From Candidatus Roizmanbacteria bacterium CG_4_9_14_0_8_um_filter_34_12 (GTDB lineage Bacteria > Patescibacteriota > Microgenomatia > UBA1406 > GWC2-37-13): a DNA stretch of 24,578 bases. Within the stretch, counting starts at the first letter, position 1. Each line of letters starts with the position of its first letter. The notes below the pieces were generated by a model. It was not told the origin of the DNA. It saw nothing but the letters and a program-made list of their open reading frames with translations, and made no database searches. Shown piece after piece: positions 1-5,784 of this stretch. The position numbers and the translations under genes were made by a program. The stretch covers positions 1-24,578 of the forward strand of contig PFTH01000180.1 of the NCBI GenBank assembly GCA_002789465.1. Reading direction: 5' to 3'.

Positions 1-85
1 TCCCCGTAAAGACGGGGATCTAGTCTATGATTACCTTATTTATAATGTATATTGTGTCTGGATTCCCTCCTACGAGGGAATGACA
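1..85. repeat. Palindromic element, TGTCAT family B, copy 1 (cut by window edge)
   Basis: This is nearly identical to 14573-14658. It has a CCCCGT..ACGGGG hairpin at the left, a shared AT-rich middle (around ATAATGTATATT), and a CCTCCTACGAGGG hairpin ending in AATGACA. By alignment only the first five bases (TGTCA) lie outside the window. No ORF is present. It looks like a small non-autonomous mobile or REP-like element. Confidence 0.8.
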
Positions 86-89
86 AAAA

Positions 90-118
90 CGGACATTTCG
101 TTTTGCGTCAACTATAAT
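90..118 (+). promoter_or_regulatory. Possible promoter before the 31-residue ORF
   Basis: A perfect TATAAT lies at 113-118, with a weak CGGACA 17 nt upstream at 90-95. The first ATG (135) is 16 nt further on. The -10 is good and the -35 matches only in GACA, so confidence is moderate. Confidence 0.4.
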
Positions 119-134
119 GGTAATAGGACTAAAT

Positions 135-230
135 ATGATGAAAATAAATAAAGAAATTAAGTCAATTAATTTAATTCCTTCAGTATTTGCAGTTCCTTTA
201 ATAGTTAGTTTAGTTTCTTTTTTCTTATGA
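135..230 (+). CDS. Small hydrophobic peptide ORF (31 aa) coupled to aminotransferase
   Basis: Two ATG codons in a row (135, 138) open a 31-codon frame. It has a short charged N-terminus (MMKINKEIKS) followed by a hydrophobic stretch rich in L, V, F and I, consistent with one membrane-spanning helix. Its TGA overlaps the next gene's ATG as ATGA (227-230), a typical translational-coupling junction. A TATAAT at 113-118 precedes it. It may be a real small membrane protein, a leader peptide, or simply the first ATG on an mRNA whose main product is the aminotransferase. I recognise no family. Existence as a protein is an inference from the ATGA junction and hydrophobicity. Confidence 0.4.
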   Translation: MMKINKEIKSINLIPSVFAVPLIVSLVSFFL

Positions 231-1309
231 AAAATAATCTAGGTAATTACACACATCAAGTCAAAGATCCAGAAAAATTTTTACGGTTTGATCTGACCGA
301 GGGAGACTGTTGGTTTAAAGAAAAAGTTATCGACTGGTTTAACGAAATGAACATAGAAGACGTAATCCATTATCCAGGCGAAAGAATTATTAATGTAAAA
401 AAATTATTAGCTCGTTGGCTTCATGCGAGAGAAGAAAATATCGCTATTGGTCAGGGAAGCGATGAGTTAATTGAAATAATTCCTAAAATTTTTATCAAAC
501 CTAAAGATAGAGTTTTAACAATTGCCCCATCATTTTTTCGTTTTATTGAGTCGTCACTGCGGGCTAAAGCAGAAGTTGTTACTGTTAAATTAGATAGAAA
601 TAACGGTTTTGAATGGAGTAATTTAATAGTAAAGAAGTTCTTAAAAAAAGCCAAGGATAAAAAAGTAAAACTGATTTGGCTAGCCAATCCCAATAATCCG
701 ACTGGTATAGATATTCCAAGACAAATATTATTAGATGTTGTGAAGCTTGGAAAAGTAGTTATTCTTGATAAAGTTTTGAATGGTTTTACAAAGGAACTTC
801 AAGAAGTCTCTAATTTGGTTTGGGAAAACCCAAATCTGATTGTCCTGTCGAGTTTTTCAAAAACCTTTGGCTTGCCTGGAATACGATTTGGTTTTGCGAT
901 TGGATCGGTAAAAACAATTGAGGAAATTGGAAAGCAAAGGTTACCTTTTAATGTTTCGAATCAGACTCTGTTTTTTGTTGAAAAGTTACTTCGATCTTTA
1001 TTAGAAAACAAGATAAAAATTAAAGACGGTTTAAAATTTATTAAAGAACGAGAATTTTTAAATGAGAAAGTTAATCGGCTAAAAAAAATTAGATTAGCTA
1101 GTCAATCAAAGACGAACTTTATTTTATTAAAGCCAGAAAATGAGATAAATCTTCTTCAATTACTTACAAAAAAAGGTATCTTAGTAACAAATCTGAATAA
1201 AACCATCGGAATTAAAAATAAAAATTTAATTCGCATTACCTTACGCGATCATAAAAAAAACTTGATGTTATTAAAAGCTTTAACTGAAATTGATAATGGT
1301 TTCTATTAA
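227..1309 (+). CDS. HisC-like class I/II PLP-dependent aminotransferase
   Basis: This 360-residue protein has the fold-type I aminotransferase layout, and its length fits HisC-like enzymes. GQGSDELIE (about 76-84) resembles the cofactor-binding GxGSDE loop of HisC. NPNNPTG (about 153-159) is the substrate/PLP loop, SSFSKTFGLPGIRFG carries the Schiff-base lysine, and a C-terminal IRITLRD holds the carboxylate-binding arginine. The usual DEAY after the NPNNPTG block reads DKVL: the aspartate that contacts the PLP nitrogen is kept but the tyrosine is lost. No histidine-biosynthesis neighbours are visible, so the substrate is uncertain (histidinol phosphate, an aromatic amino acid or another). 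The start overlaps the upstream 31-aa ORF by 4 nt. No Shine-Dalgarno is visible. Confidence 0.8.
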   Translation: MKNNLGNYTHQVKDPEKFLRFDLTEGDCWFKEKVIDWFNEMNIEDVIHYPGERIINVKKLLARWLHAREENIAIGQGSDELIEIIPKIFIKPKDRVLTIAPSFFRFIESSLRAKAEVVTVKLDRNNGFEWSNLIVKKFLKKAKDKKVKLIWLANPNNPTGIDIPRQILLDVVKLGKVVILDKVLNGFTKELQEVSNLVWENPNLIVLSSFSKTFGLPGIRFGFAIGSVKTIEEIGKQRLPFNVSNQTLFFVEKLLRSLLENKIKIKDGLKFIKEREFLNEKVNRLKKIRLASQSKTNFILLKPENEINLLQLLTKKGILVTNLNKTIGIKNKNLIRITLRDHKKNLMLLKALTEIDNGFY

Positions 1310-1322
1310 TTAAAAGTTTTAT

Positions 1323-1328
1323 TATAAT
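1323..1328 (+). promoter_or_regulatory. Candidate -10 box of tyrS (near-leaderless)
   Basis: TATAAT lies 7 nt before the tyrS ATG (1336). No convincing -35 is present at 17 nt. There is no Shine-Dalgarno. The position predicts a transcript starting at or next to the start codon. Confidence 0.45.
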
Positions 1329-1335
1329 AAATCTT

Positions 1336-2454
1336 ATGAATACACAAGATCGTTTAGATCTCATCAAACAAGTCGGGGAGGAAATTGTTTCCGATGATGA
1401 ATTAAAAGCTCTGTTGGAAAGCGGGGAAGAGTTGGTTGCATATGATGGATTTGAACCTTCAGGTCAGATCCACATAGCTCAAGGATTACTACGGGCAATC
1501 AATGTTAATAAAATGATTAAGGTCGGAGTCAAATTTAAAATGTTGGTCGCTGATTGGCATGCTTTAACGAATAATAAAATGGGAGGGGATTTGGAAAAGA
1601 TCAAAACCATTGGAAAATATTTTATTGAAGTGTGGCGCGCATCAGGCATGGATTTAAATAATGTTGAGTTTGTCTGGGCGTCGGATATGGTGAAGGATTC
1701 GGATTATTGGCAGTTGGTTATTCGTGTTGGGATGACCAACAAGTTGGCGCGTTTTATTAGAACGGCAGAGTTTATGGGAAGAGAAGATTCAGCAGAAAAA
1801 TTAACTGCTGCACAGATTATGTATCCTTGTATGCAGATTGCTGATATTTTTCGCTTGGGAGCAAAAATCACGCAATTGGGAATGGATCAGAGAAAAGTAA
1901 ATATGCTAGCTCGTGAAGTGGGTCCACAACTAGGATTTTGGAAACCAGTGGTTGTATCACATCATATGTTAATGGGGTTAAAAAAAGTTCAAAGTTCAAA
2001 GTTCAAAGTTCAAAATGAAGATGAAAAAAGCAAATTACAAAAAACTATCGAAAGGAAAATGTCTAAATCAGATCCGGATAATGCAATTTTCATGACTGAC
2101 ACAACAGAAGATATTAAACGAAAAATTAATAAAGCTTATTGTTTGGAAGGGGATGTGAAAGAAAATCCAGTGTTGGAATATTGCAAGTATATTATTTTTG
2201 AGTCTTTTGAGCGACTCGGGATAGATAATTTTTCAGTTGAAAGACCAGAAAAGTTTGGTGGAACTGTAATTCTTAAAACTTATGCTGACCTGGAAAAAGT
2301 ATTTGCTAATAAACAAGTCCATCCGATGGATCTGAAACAAACGGTCGTGAAGTATCTAGATCAATTACTACAACCCGTTCGAAAGCATTTTGAAGAAAAC
2401 CCTGAAGCAAAAGCTCTTCTTGAAAAAGTTAGATCTTATCAAGTGACGAGGTAG
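1336..2454 (+). CDS. tyrS: Tyrosyl-tRNA synthetase, archaeal/eukaryotic type
   Basis: This enzyme charges tRNA-Tyr with tyrosine. It is 372 aa long and aligns by eye with archaeal TyrRS rather than the usual bacterial form. YDGFEPSGQIHIAQGL (about 35-50) is the tyrosine pocket and HIGH-equivalent region, and YPCMQIADIFRLG..GMDQRKVNMLARE is the archaeal-type catalytic block. RKMSKSDPDNAIF is the KMSKS loop. RPEKFGG and HPMDLKQTV near the C-terminus match the archaeal tail, and there is no bacterial S4 domain. A 7-bp repeat tract adds about 10 residues (217-227, KVQSSKFKVQ) shortly before the KMSKS loop. No Shine-Dalgarno is visible; TATAAT lies 7 nt upstream of ATG. Confidence 0.95.
   Translation: MNTQDRLDLIKQVGEEIVSDDELKALLESGEELVAYDGFEPSGQIHIAQGLLRAINVNKMIKVGVKFKMLVADWHALTNNKMGGDLEKIKTIGKYFIEVWRASGMDLNNVEFVWASDMVKDSDYWQLVIRVGMTNKLARFIRTAEFMGREDSAEKLTAAQIMYPCMQIADIFRLGAKITQLGMDQRKVNMLAREVGPQLGFWKPVVVSHHMLMGLKKVQSSKFKVQNEDEKSKLQKTIERKMSKSDPDNAIFMTDTTEDIKRKINKAYCLEGDVKENPVLEYCKYIIFESFERLGIDNFSVERPEKFGGTVILKTYADLEKVFANKQVHPMDLKQTVVKYLDQLLQPVRKHFEENPEAKALLEKVRSYQVTR
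1984..2014 (+). repeat. 7-bp tandem tract inside tyrS
   Basis: Four perfect AAAGTTC units are followed by AAAATGA, read in frame as KVQSSKFKVQ. It lies in the loop just before KMSKS. Gain or loss of one unit would shift the frame; only multiples of three units keep it. Confidence 0.9.
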
Positions 2455-2476
2455 GGAGAGTATTTAGTAGTTATAA

Positions 2477-3025
2477 TTAAACGACTGATAATGTTCCATA
2501 TTTCTTTCCCATATAACCACAATATGGAGGTGGAAGATTATCGTCAAAAATAACATCTCGTAGATGAAGATCACTTCTCATTCGAGTTAGTCGTTTATGT
2601 CTTAATACGTCATCATTAAGGAAATTATCACATAATAATAAATAAGCTCCTGGAAGCATATGTTTGGAAACTAGTGTTTGTACATCTGACAAGGTTAAGG
2701 GGCGCGCTCCAGGTTCACAAATTTGAGCAATTGCAACTGCAGAAAACAACGGACCGTTATTTTGTTGCCTAAGCCATTCTAAATAGCTATCAATCTCCAT
2801 TTGTTTATTCCAAACACCTCTGTTAAAATGAAAAACAGAGTCTGTTTTACTACTCACAAATAAAGAATTTGGAAAATCTGATAATCGTATTTTACGATTT
2901 GCCCAATCCCACAATGCTCTAAGACAGGGATCTACGCGAAAAACACCCTCTTGAGTTGTAGATGGTTGAAGAAGTTGTAGTCCTAAAGTCATTTGAAGAT
3001 CCCGATGATCTTTTATTTCTCCCAT
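2477..3025 (-). CDS. Hypothetical protein (182 aa)
   Basis: I do not recognise this family. It is a soluble-looking 182-residue protein with no signal peptide or membrane helix. Visible features are a Trp/Arg-rich segment (LRALWDWANRKIRLSDFPNS, about 37-56), a helical SYLEWLRQQN segment, and a C-terminal LPPPYCGYMGKKYG. It converges on tyrS (22 bp between stops) and lies 64 bp beyond the small ORF that follows nadE, so it may be the end of a nadE transcript. Alternatively it has its own leaderless promoter: TAGAAT sits 5 nt before the ATG, though the -35 is poor. The long uninterrupted frame with normal composition supports a real gene. Confidence 0.65.
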   Translation of the reverse strand: MGEIKDHRDLQMTLGLQLLQPSTTQEGVFRVDPCLRALWDWANRKIRLSDFPNSLFVSSKTDSVFHFNRGVWNKQMEIDSYLEWLRQQNNGPLFSAVAIAQICEPGARPLTLSDVQTLVSKHMLPGAYLLLCDNFLNDDVLRHKRLTRMRSDLHLRDVIFDDNLPPPYCGYMGKKYGTLSVV

Positions 3026-3089
3026 ATTCTATTCTACCAAAATAATTTCAAATTTCACGGACGGAATATATTATTTAAGGGTGATAATT

Positions 3090-3254
3090 TCATTTTCTTT
3101 TAAAAAGTTTATAAAGATGTCGAAGTTTTCCGGAATTATCTATAAAAGACGATTTTTTAAGCAAGGTATAGCGAGCACCACAGGTAACTAATAAGATATT
3201 TGGTTCACTTTTCCCTATTTGATAAACATGTACTCCTGGTTTTTCTTTATTCAT
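3090..3254 (-). CDS. Small ORF (54 aa) joined to nadE by TAATG
   Basis: The nadE stop TAA shares its last base with this ORF's ATG (TAATG on the minus strand at 3256-3252), a classic coupled stop-start. The product is 54 aa and begins MNKEKPGVHVYQIGKSEPNI, followed by LLVTCGARYT. The opening vaguely recalls the N-terminus of aspartoacylase/succinylglutamate desuccinylase-type proteins (hVhxIGxGxPxIxLVxGxHG), but the metal-binding HGDE is absent. It may therefore be a decayed 5' fragment or an unrelated small protein. The coupling is seen in the sequence; the family resemblance is weak. Confidence 0.45.
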   Translation of the reverse strand: MNKEKPGVHVYQIGKSEPNILLVTCGARYTLLKKSSFIDNSGKLRHLYKLFKRK

Positions 3255-4060
3255 TATATTATATAAGGAGTTTTGTTTTTAAATTGATTATTTCTCATCA
3301 TTTTTATTATTATCTTCACATTGGGAAAACCGGATTTTATGATCATTTTCAATGATTTTCTTTGATCATAGTATAAAGAAAGTACTTGATCAGCTTCCTT
3401 ATAAGTGAATTCAAACTGGCCTTCATCGGTTTGACCATTCCAAAGTCCGGCAGTGGGTGGTTGGTTAATAATTTCTCGGGGGATTTTAAGGTATTTTGCC
3501 AATTGATAAATCTGGGTTTTATATAAATGTTGAATCGGTTCAATATCAGAGGCTGCATCACCAAAACGGGTGAAGTAGCCAAGAAGATGTTCAGATTTGT
3601 TTTCTGTCCCACAAACAAGCGCATCGAGTTTTTTGGCTTGGTCAAAAAGGATTATCATGCGGGTTCGTGCCATGATGTTGCCTAAACGAATGCGGGATTG
3701 TCCCTCGACTTCGCTCGGGATTATAACCGCGTCGCTTTTCTTCTCACAATGACATATATTTACTATCTCATCCACGGGTTTTTTTATATTAATAACTGAG
3801 AAATTATTAGCAGGGATTTTTAATGATTTAATTAATAAATTTAATATCTTTAAATCAGTTTTAAAATAGGGGAGATGAATAGGATAAATATTGTGTGGTA
3901 GAAGAGCCTTGGCTAGAAGTGATAAAACAACGGCTGAATCTATTCCACCAGATAAGCCAATAATGACCTTGGAAAGTTTTTGTTTCTGAAAAGTTGATTG
4001 GATAAAACGACAGATTTTATCAACCTCATTCTTTTGGCAAATCTTAAATATTTTTTTCAT
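3254..4060 (-). CDS. nadE: NAD+ synthetase, ammonia-dependent type
   Basis: NadE adenylates and amidates nicotinic acid adenine dinucleotide to NAD+. The 268-aa protein has the PP-loop VIIGLSGGIDSAVVLSLLA (about 34-52) for ATP. NIMARTRMI (about 127-135) and ALVCGTENKSEHLLGYFTRFGDAASDI cover the NaAD/ATP site and Mg binding. LYKTQIYQLAKYL and PPTAGLWNGQTDE follow. There is no glutaminase domain, so free ammonia is the likely donor. Residues about 103-123 are encoded by a palindromic repeat inserted in frame just before the NIMARTRM helix. It diverges from nadM, which makes the NAD-pathway dinucleotide, so the locus is an NAD module. No Shine-Dalgarno is visible. Confidence 0.95.
   Translation of the reverse strand: MKKIFKICQKNEVDKICRFIQSTFQKQKLSKVIIGLSGGIDSAVVLSLLAKALLPHNIYPIHLPYFKTDLKILNLLIKSLKIPANNFSVINIKKPVDEIVNICHCEKKSDAVIIPSEVEGQSRIRLGNIMARTRMIILFDQAKKLDALVCGTENKSEHLLGYFTRFGDAASDIEPIQHLYKTQIYQLAKYLKIPREIINQPPTAGLWNGQTDEGQFEFTYKEADQVLSLYYDQRKSLKMIIKSGFPNVKIIIKMMRNNQFKNKTPYII
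3692..3754 (-). repeat. Palindromic element, TGTCATTG family A, in frame in nadE
   Basis: On the minus strand it begins TGTCATTGTGAGAAG and ends GGACAATCCCGC, with an internal CCCGAGCGAAGTCGAGGG hairpin. The 63 bp are exactly 21 codons (CHCEKKSDA...EGQSR) and are foreign to the NadE family. Similar halves occur at 8240-8294, 14961-15094 and 21931-22060. Confidence 0.85.
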
Positions 4061-4068
4061 AATACTTT

Positions 4069-4179
4069 ACTTGAAACTTCGGGTGTTAGCCCGAAGGAGG
4101 CAAGTTTATTCCGATATGAATATATCGGACAAATTACAAATTTGTAAATAGCGAAACTCCGAGCGTAAGCTCGTGAGTT
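4069..4179. repeat. Cluster of four hairpins between nadE and nadM
   Basis: The 193-bp divergent intergenic region holds four adjacent inverted repeats. They are ACTTG..CTTCGGG/CCCGAAG..CAAGT (4069-4105), TCCGATAT/ATATCGGA (4110-4129), ACAAATT/AATTTGT (4129-4145) and AACTC.GAGC/GCTC..GAGTT (4155-4179). No T-tract follows, so terminators are unlikely. It is more probably a composite palindromic element or a regulatory region. No ORF is present. Confidence 0.7.
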
Positions 4180-4184
4180 ATTTC

Positions 4185-4212
4185 ATAAATCCTAAATCAT
4201 AAATCCTATATC
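4185..4212. repeat. Short 7-bp tandem tract before nadM
   Basis: Degenerate units AAATCCT, AAATCAT and AAATCCT follow each other directly after the hairpin cluster. A weak promoter may follow (TTTACA 4213-4218, TACAAT 4238-4243, spacer 19), 10 nt before the nadM ATG. Confidence 0.6.
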
Positions 4213-4253
4213 TTTACACCTAATAGCATTCTTATAGTACAATATCATCTACT

Positions 4254-4724
4254 ATGCATTATAACACAGCCCTACTGATTGGTCGATTTCAACCATTTCA
4301 TAATGGCCACTTGTATTTAATAAAAAAAGCGCTGCAAAAAGTAGACAAGTTAATTATTGGAATTGGAAGTGCAAACATTATAGACGAAAGAAATCCATAT
4401 TCAACTAACCTACGTCAAGAAATGATTGAAATTGTAGCCAAAGAAGAAAAATTATCCGATAAAATTATTCAAATAATTTCACTTGATGATTTTTATAATG
4501 ATAAAAAGTGGTTGGAACAAATTCAAAAAAAAGCTGCCAAATTTGATTTGGTGGTTGGGAATAATGAATGGGTTAATCGAATTTTGGAAAAAGCCGGATA
4601 TCCGATTTTGCGTATAGGATTTTATCAAAGATTTAAATATGAAGGTGAAAAGATTCGACAACTGATCAGAGAAGGGAAAAAATGGCAAGACCGTGTACCT
4701 AAATATTTAATTTCATTACTTTAG
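4254..4724 (+). CDS. nadM: Nicotinamide mononucleotide adenylyltransferase, archaeal NadM type
   Basis: This enzyme transfers AMP from ATP to NMN or NaMN, giving NAD+ or its acid precursor. The 156-aa protein starts with LIGRFQPFHNGHLYLIKKAL (about 8-27), the HxGH nucleotidyltransferase signature in the form typical of archaeal NadM. IIGIGSANIIDERNPYSTNLRQEMI follows, and VVGNNEWVNRIL is the NMN-side motif. The usual ISGTxIR near the C-terminus is replaced by KYEGEKIRQLIREGKKW, still positioned before the basic tail. Length fits the single-domain family (about 165-180 aa). It is divergent from nadE and upstream of the CoA fusion gene. No Shine-Dalgarno is visible. Its stop codon lies inside a 32-bp perfect palindrome. 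Confidence 0.92.
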   Translation: MHYNTALLIGRFQPFHNGHLYLIKKALQKVDKLIIGIGSANIIDERNPYSTNLRQEMIEIVAKEEKLSDKIIQIISLDDFYNDKKWLEQIQKKAAKFDLVVGNNEWVNRILEKAGYPILRIGFYQRFKYEGEKIRQLIREGKKWQDRVPKYLISLL

Positions 4725-4746
4725 TTAATTAATTAACTAAAGTAAT
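4715..4746. repeat. 32-bp perfect palindrome at the nadM stop
   Basis: Arms ATTACTTTAGTTAATT and AATTAACTAAAGTAAT pair with no loop. The core (22 bp, centred on TTAATTAA) recurs exactly at 11885-11906. The nadM TAG is inside. A T-run follows only from 4752, so it is not a standard intrinsic terminator. It could be a protein-binding site or repeat. Confidence 0.85.
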
Positions 4747-4758
4747 TATTATTTTTTC

Positions 4759-5778
4759 ATGAACAATAATAATTACAAATATTCACATCTAGTAATTGGC
4801 GGAACATTTGACCGCCTGCACAAAGGTCATCAAGCATTCATTTGTAAGGCTTTTACGCTAGCTCAAACCATAGTTATTGGTTTAGTAAAGAATAATTTTA
4901 ATAAACAGAAACAATTAGAGGAAATAATTCAATCATATACTGATCGGTATTTATTATTAAAGCAGTTTCTTGAAACATCAGGTTATTCCAAGAGATATGA
5001 GATTGTTCCGATTAATGACATTTATGGGACAACATTAACAGATAAAAGATTGGAGGCGATTTTAGTAACCCCTGAGACACAATTCAACGCTGCTGTGATT
5101 AACAAAATTCGTCTTAAAAATAAACTACCAGTGCTGAAAATAGAGACAATACCGTTGATTAAATCAGATGATAATAAAATCATATGTTCGCAAAGAATTC
5201 GCATCGGAGAGATTAATAGGAATGGAAAAATCTACGGACGGATATTTAAGAATAAATTAAAATTACCAGACAATCTACGGGAAGAACTACGAAAACCAAT
5301 CGGAAAAATTATCAATAACAGTCAACAATTAACAGTAAACAGTGAACAATTATGTGGAAATAAATCCTTATTGATTATCAGTGTTGGTGATATTGTTTCC
5401 CAAGAGTTGGAAAAACAAAAAATTATTCCAGCAATAAAAATAATTGATTTGCGTACCCAAAGACAACCAATTTGTAGAGATGTGATTAATCACATCTCTA
5501 CCATGAAAAAAATCATCAATCCGCCAGGTTTTATCTGTCCACGCGCAGTACAAGCAGTTCATAAGGCCATCTCAAAATATTATCAAACAAAAATTTCCCA
5601 AATAGTCGTGATCAAGGGTGAGGAAGATCTTTTAGCTCTTCCAGCGATTTTACTTGTTCCACTGGGAGCAATTGTTATTTATGGTCAAAAAGATATTGGT
5701 GCGGTTGTGGTTGAGGTGACAGAGGAAATAAAACAAAAAATTTCCAATATCATCAATCAATTTACTATGTTAAAATAA
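4759..5778 (+). CDS. Fused phosphopantetheine adenylyltransferase / GTP-dependent dephospho-CoA kinase (archaeal type)
   Basis: The N-terminal half (about 1-155) is archaeal/eukaryotic-type PPAT, with HLVIGGTFDRLHKGHQAFI (HxGH) and SQRIRIGEI at its end. The C-terminal half (about 170-339) matches DUF359, whose Thermococcus member is a GTP-dependent dephospho-CoA kinase. Its motifs are VGDIVSQEL, IIDLRTQRQP, INPPGFICPRAVQAV, GEEDLLALPAILLVPLGA and YGQKDIGAVVVEV. One protein would thus carry the last two steps of CoA synthesis. Two insertions lie in the kinase half: a 7-bp tract (residues about 187-198) and a 28-bp perfect palindrome (about 239-248), the latter between the RTQRQP and NPPG motifs. 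Bacteria normally use CoaD and CoaE instead. It is 6 nt upstream of leuS, suggesting one transcript. No Shine-Dalgarno is visible. Confidence 0.9.
   Translation: MNNNNYKYSHLVIGGTFDRLHKGHQAFICKAFTLAQTIVIGLVKNNFNKQKQLEEIIQSYTDRYLLLKQFLETSGYSKRYEIVPINDIYGTTLTDKRLEAILVTPETQFNAAVINKIRLKNKLPVLKIETIPLIKSDDNKIICSQRIRIGEINRNGKIYGRIFKNKLKLPDNLREELRKPIGKIINNSQQLTVNSEQLCGNKSLLIISVGDIVSQELEKQKIIPAIKIIDLRTQRQPICRDVINHISTMKKIINPPGFICPRAVQAVHKAISKYYQTKISQIVVIKGEEDLLALPAILLVPLGAIVIYGQKDIGAVVVEVTEEIKQKISNIINQFTMLK
5317..5351 (+). repeat. 7-bp tandem tract inside the CoA fusion gene
   Basis: Five degenerate units AACAGTC, AACAATT, AACAGTA, AACAGTG and AACAATT are read as NSQQLTVNSEQL. They sit in a variable loop at the start of the DUF359 domain. 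Confidence 0.9.
5474..5501. repeat. 28-bp perfect palindrome in frame in the DUF359 domain
   Basis: Arms GTAGAGATGTGATT and AATCACATCTCTAC abut with no spacer. It encodes CRDVINHIST between two conserved DUF359 motifs, where the family has only a short loop. It differs from the TGTCAT elements and appears once in this window. Confidence 0.85.
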
Positions 5779-5784
5779 ACGATT

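Noticed and set aside
3349..3645. 98-codon minus-strand frame within nadE
   Set aside because: Different frame over NadE catalytic motifs; a shadow.
4069..4179. CRISPR array or riboswitch
   Set aside because: The hairpins are all different with no repeated spacer spacing, and no known riboswitch core could be recognised.
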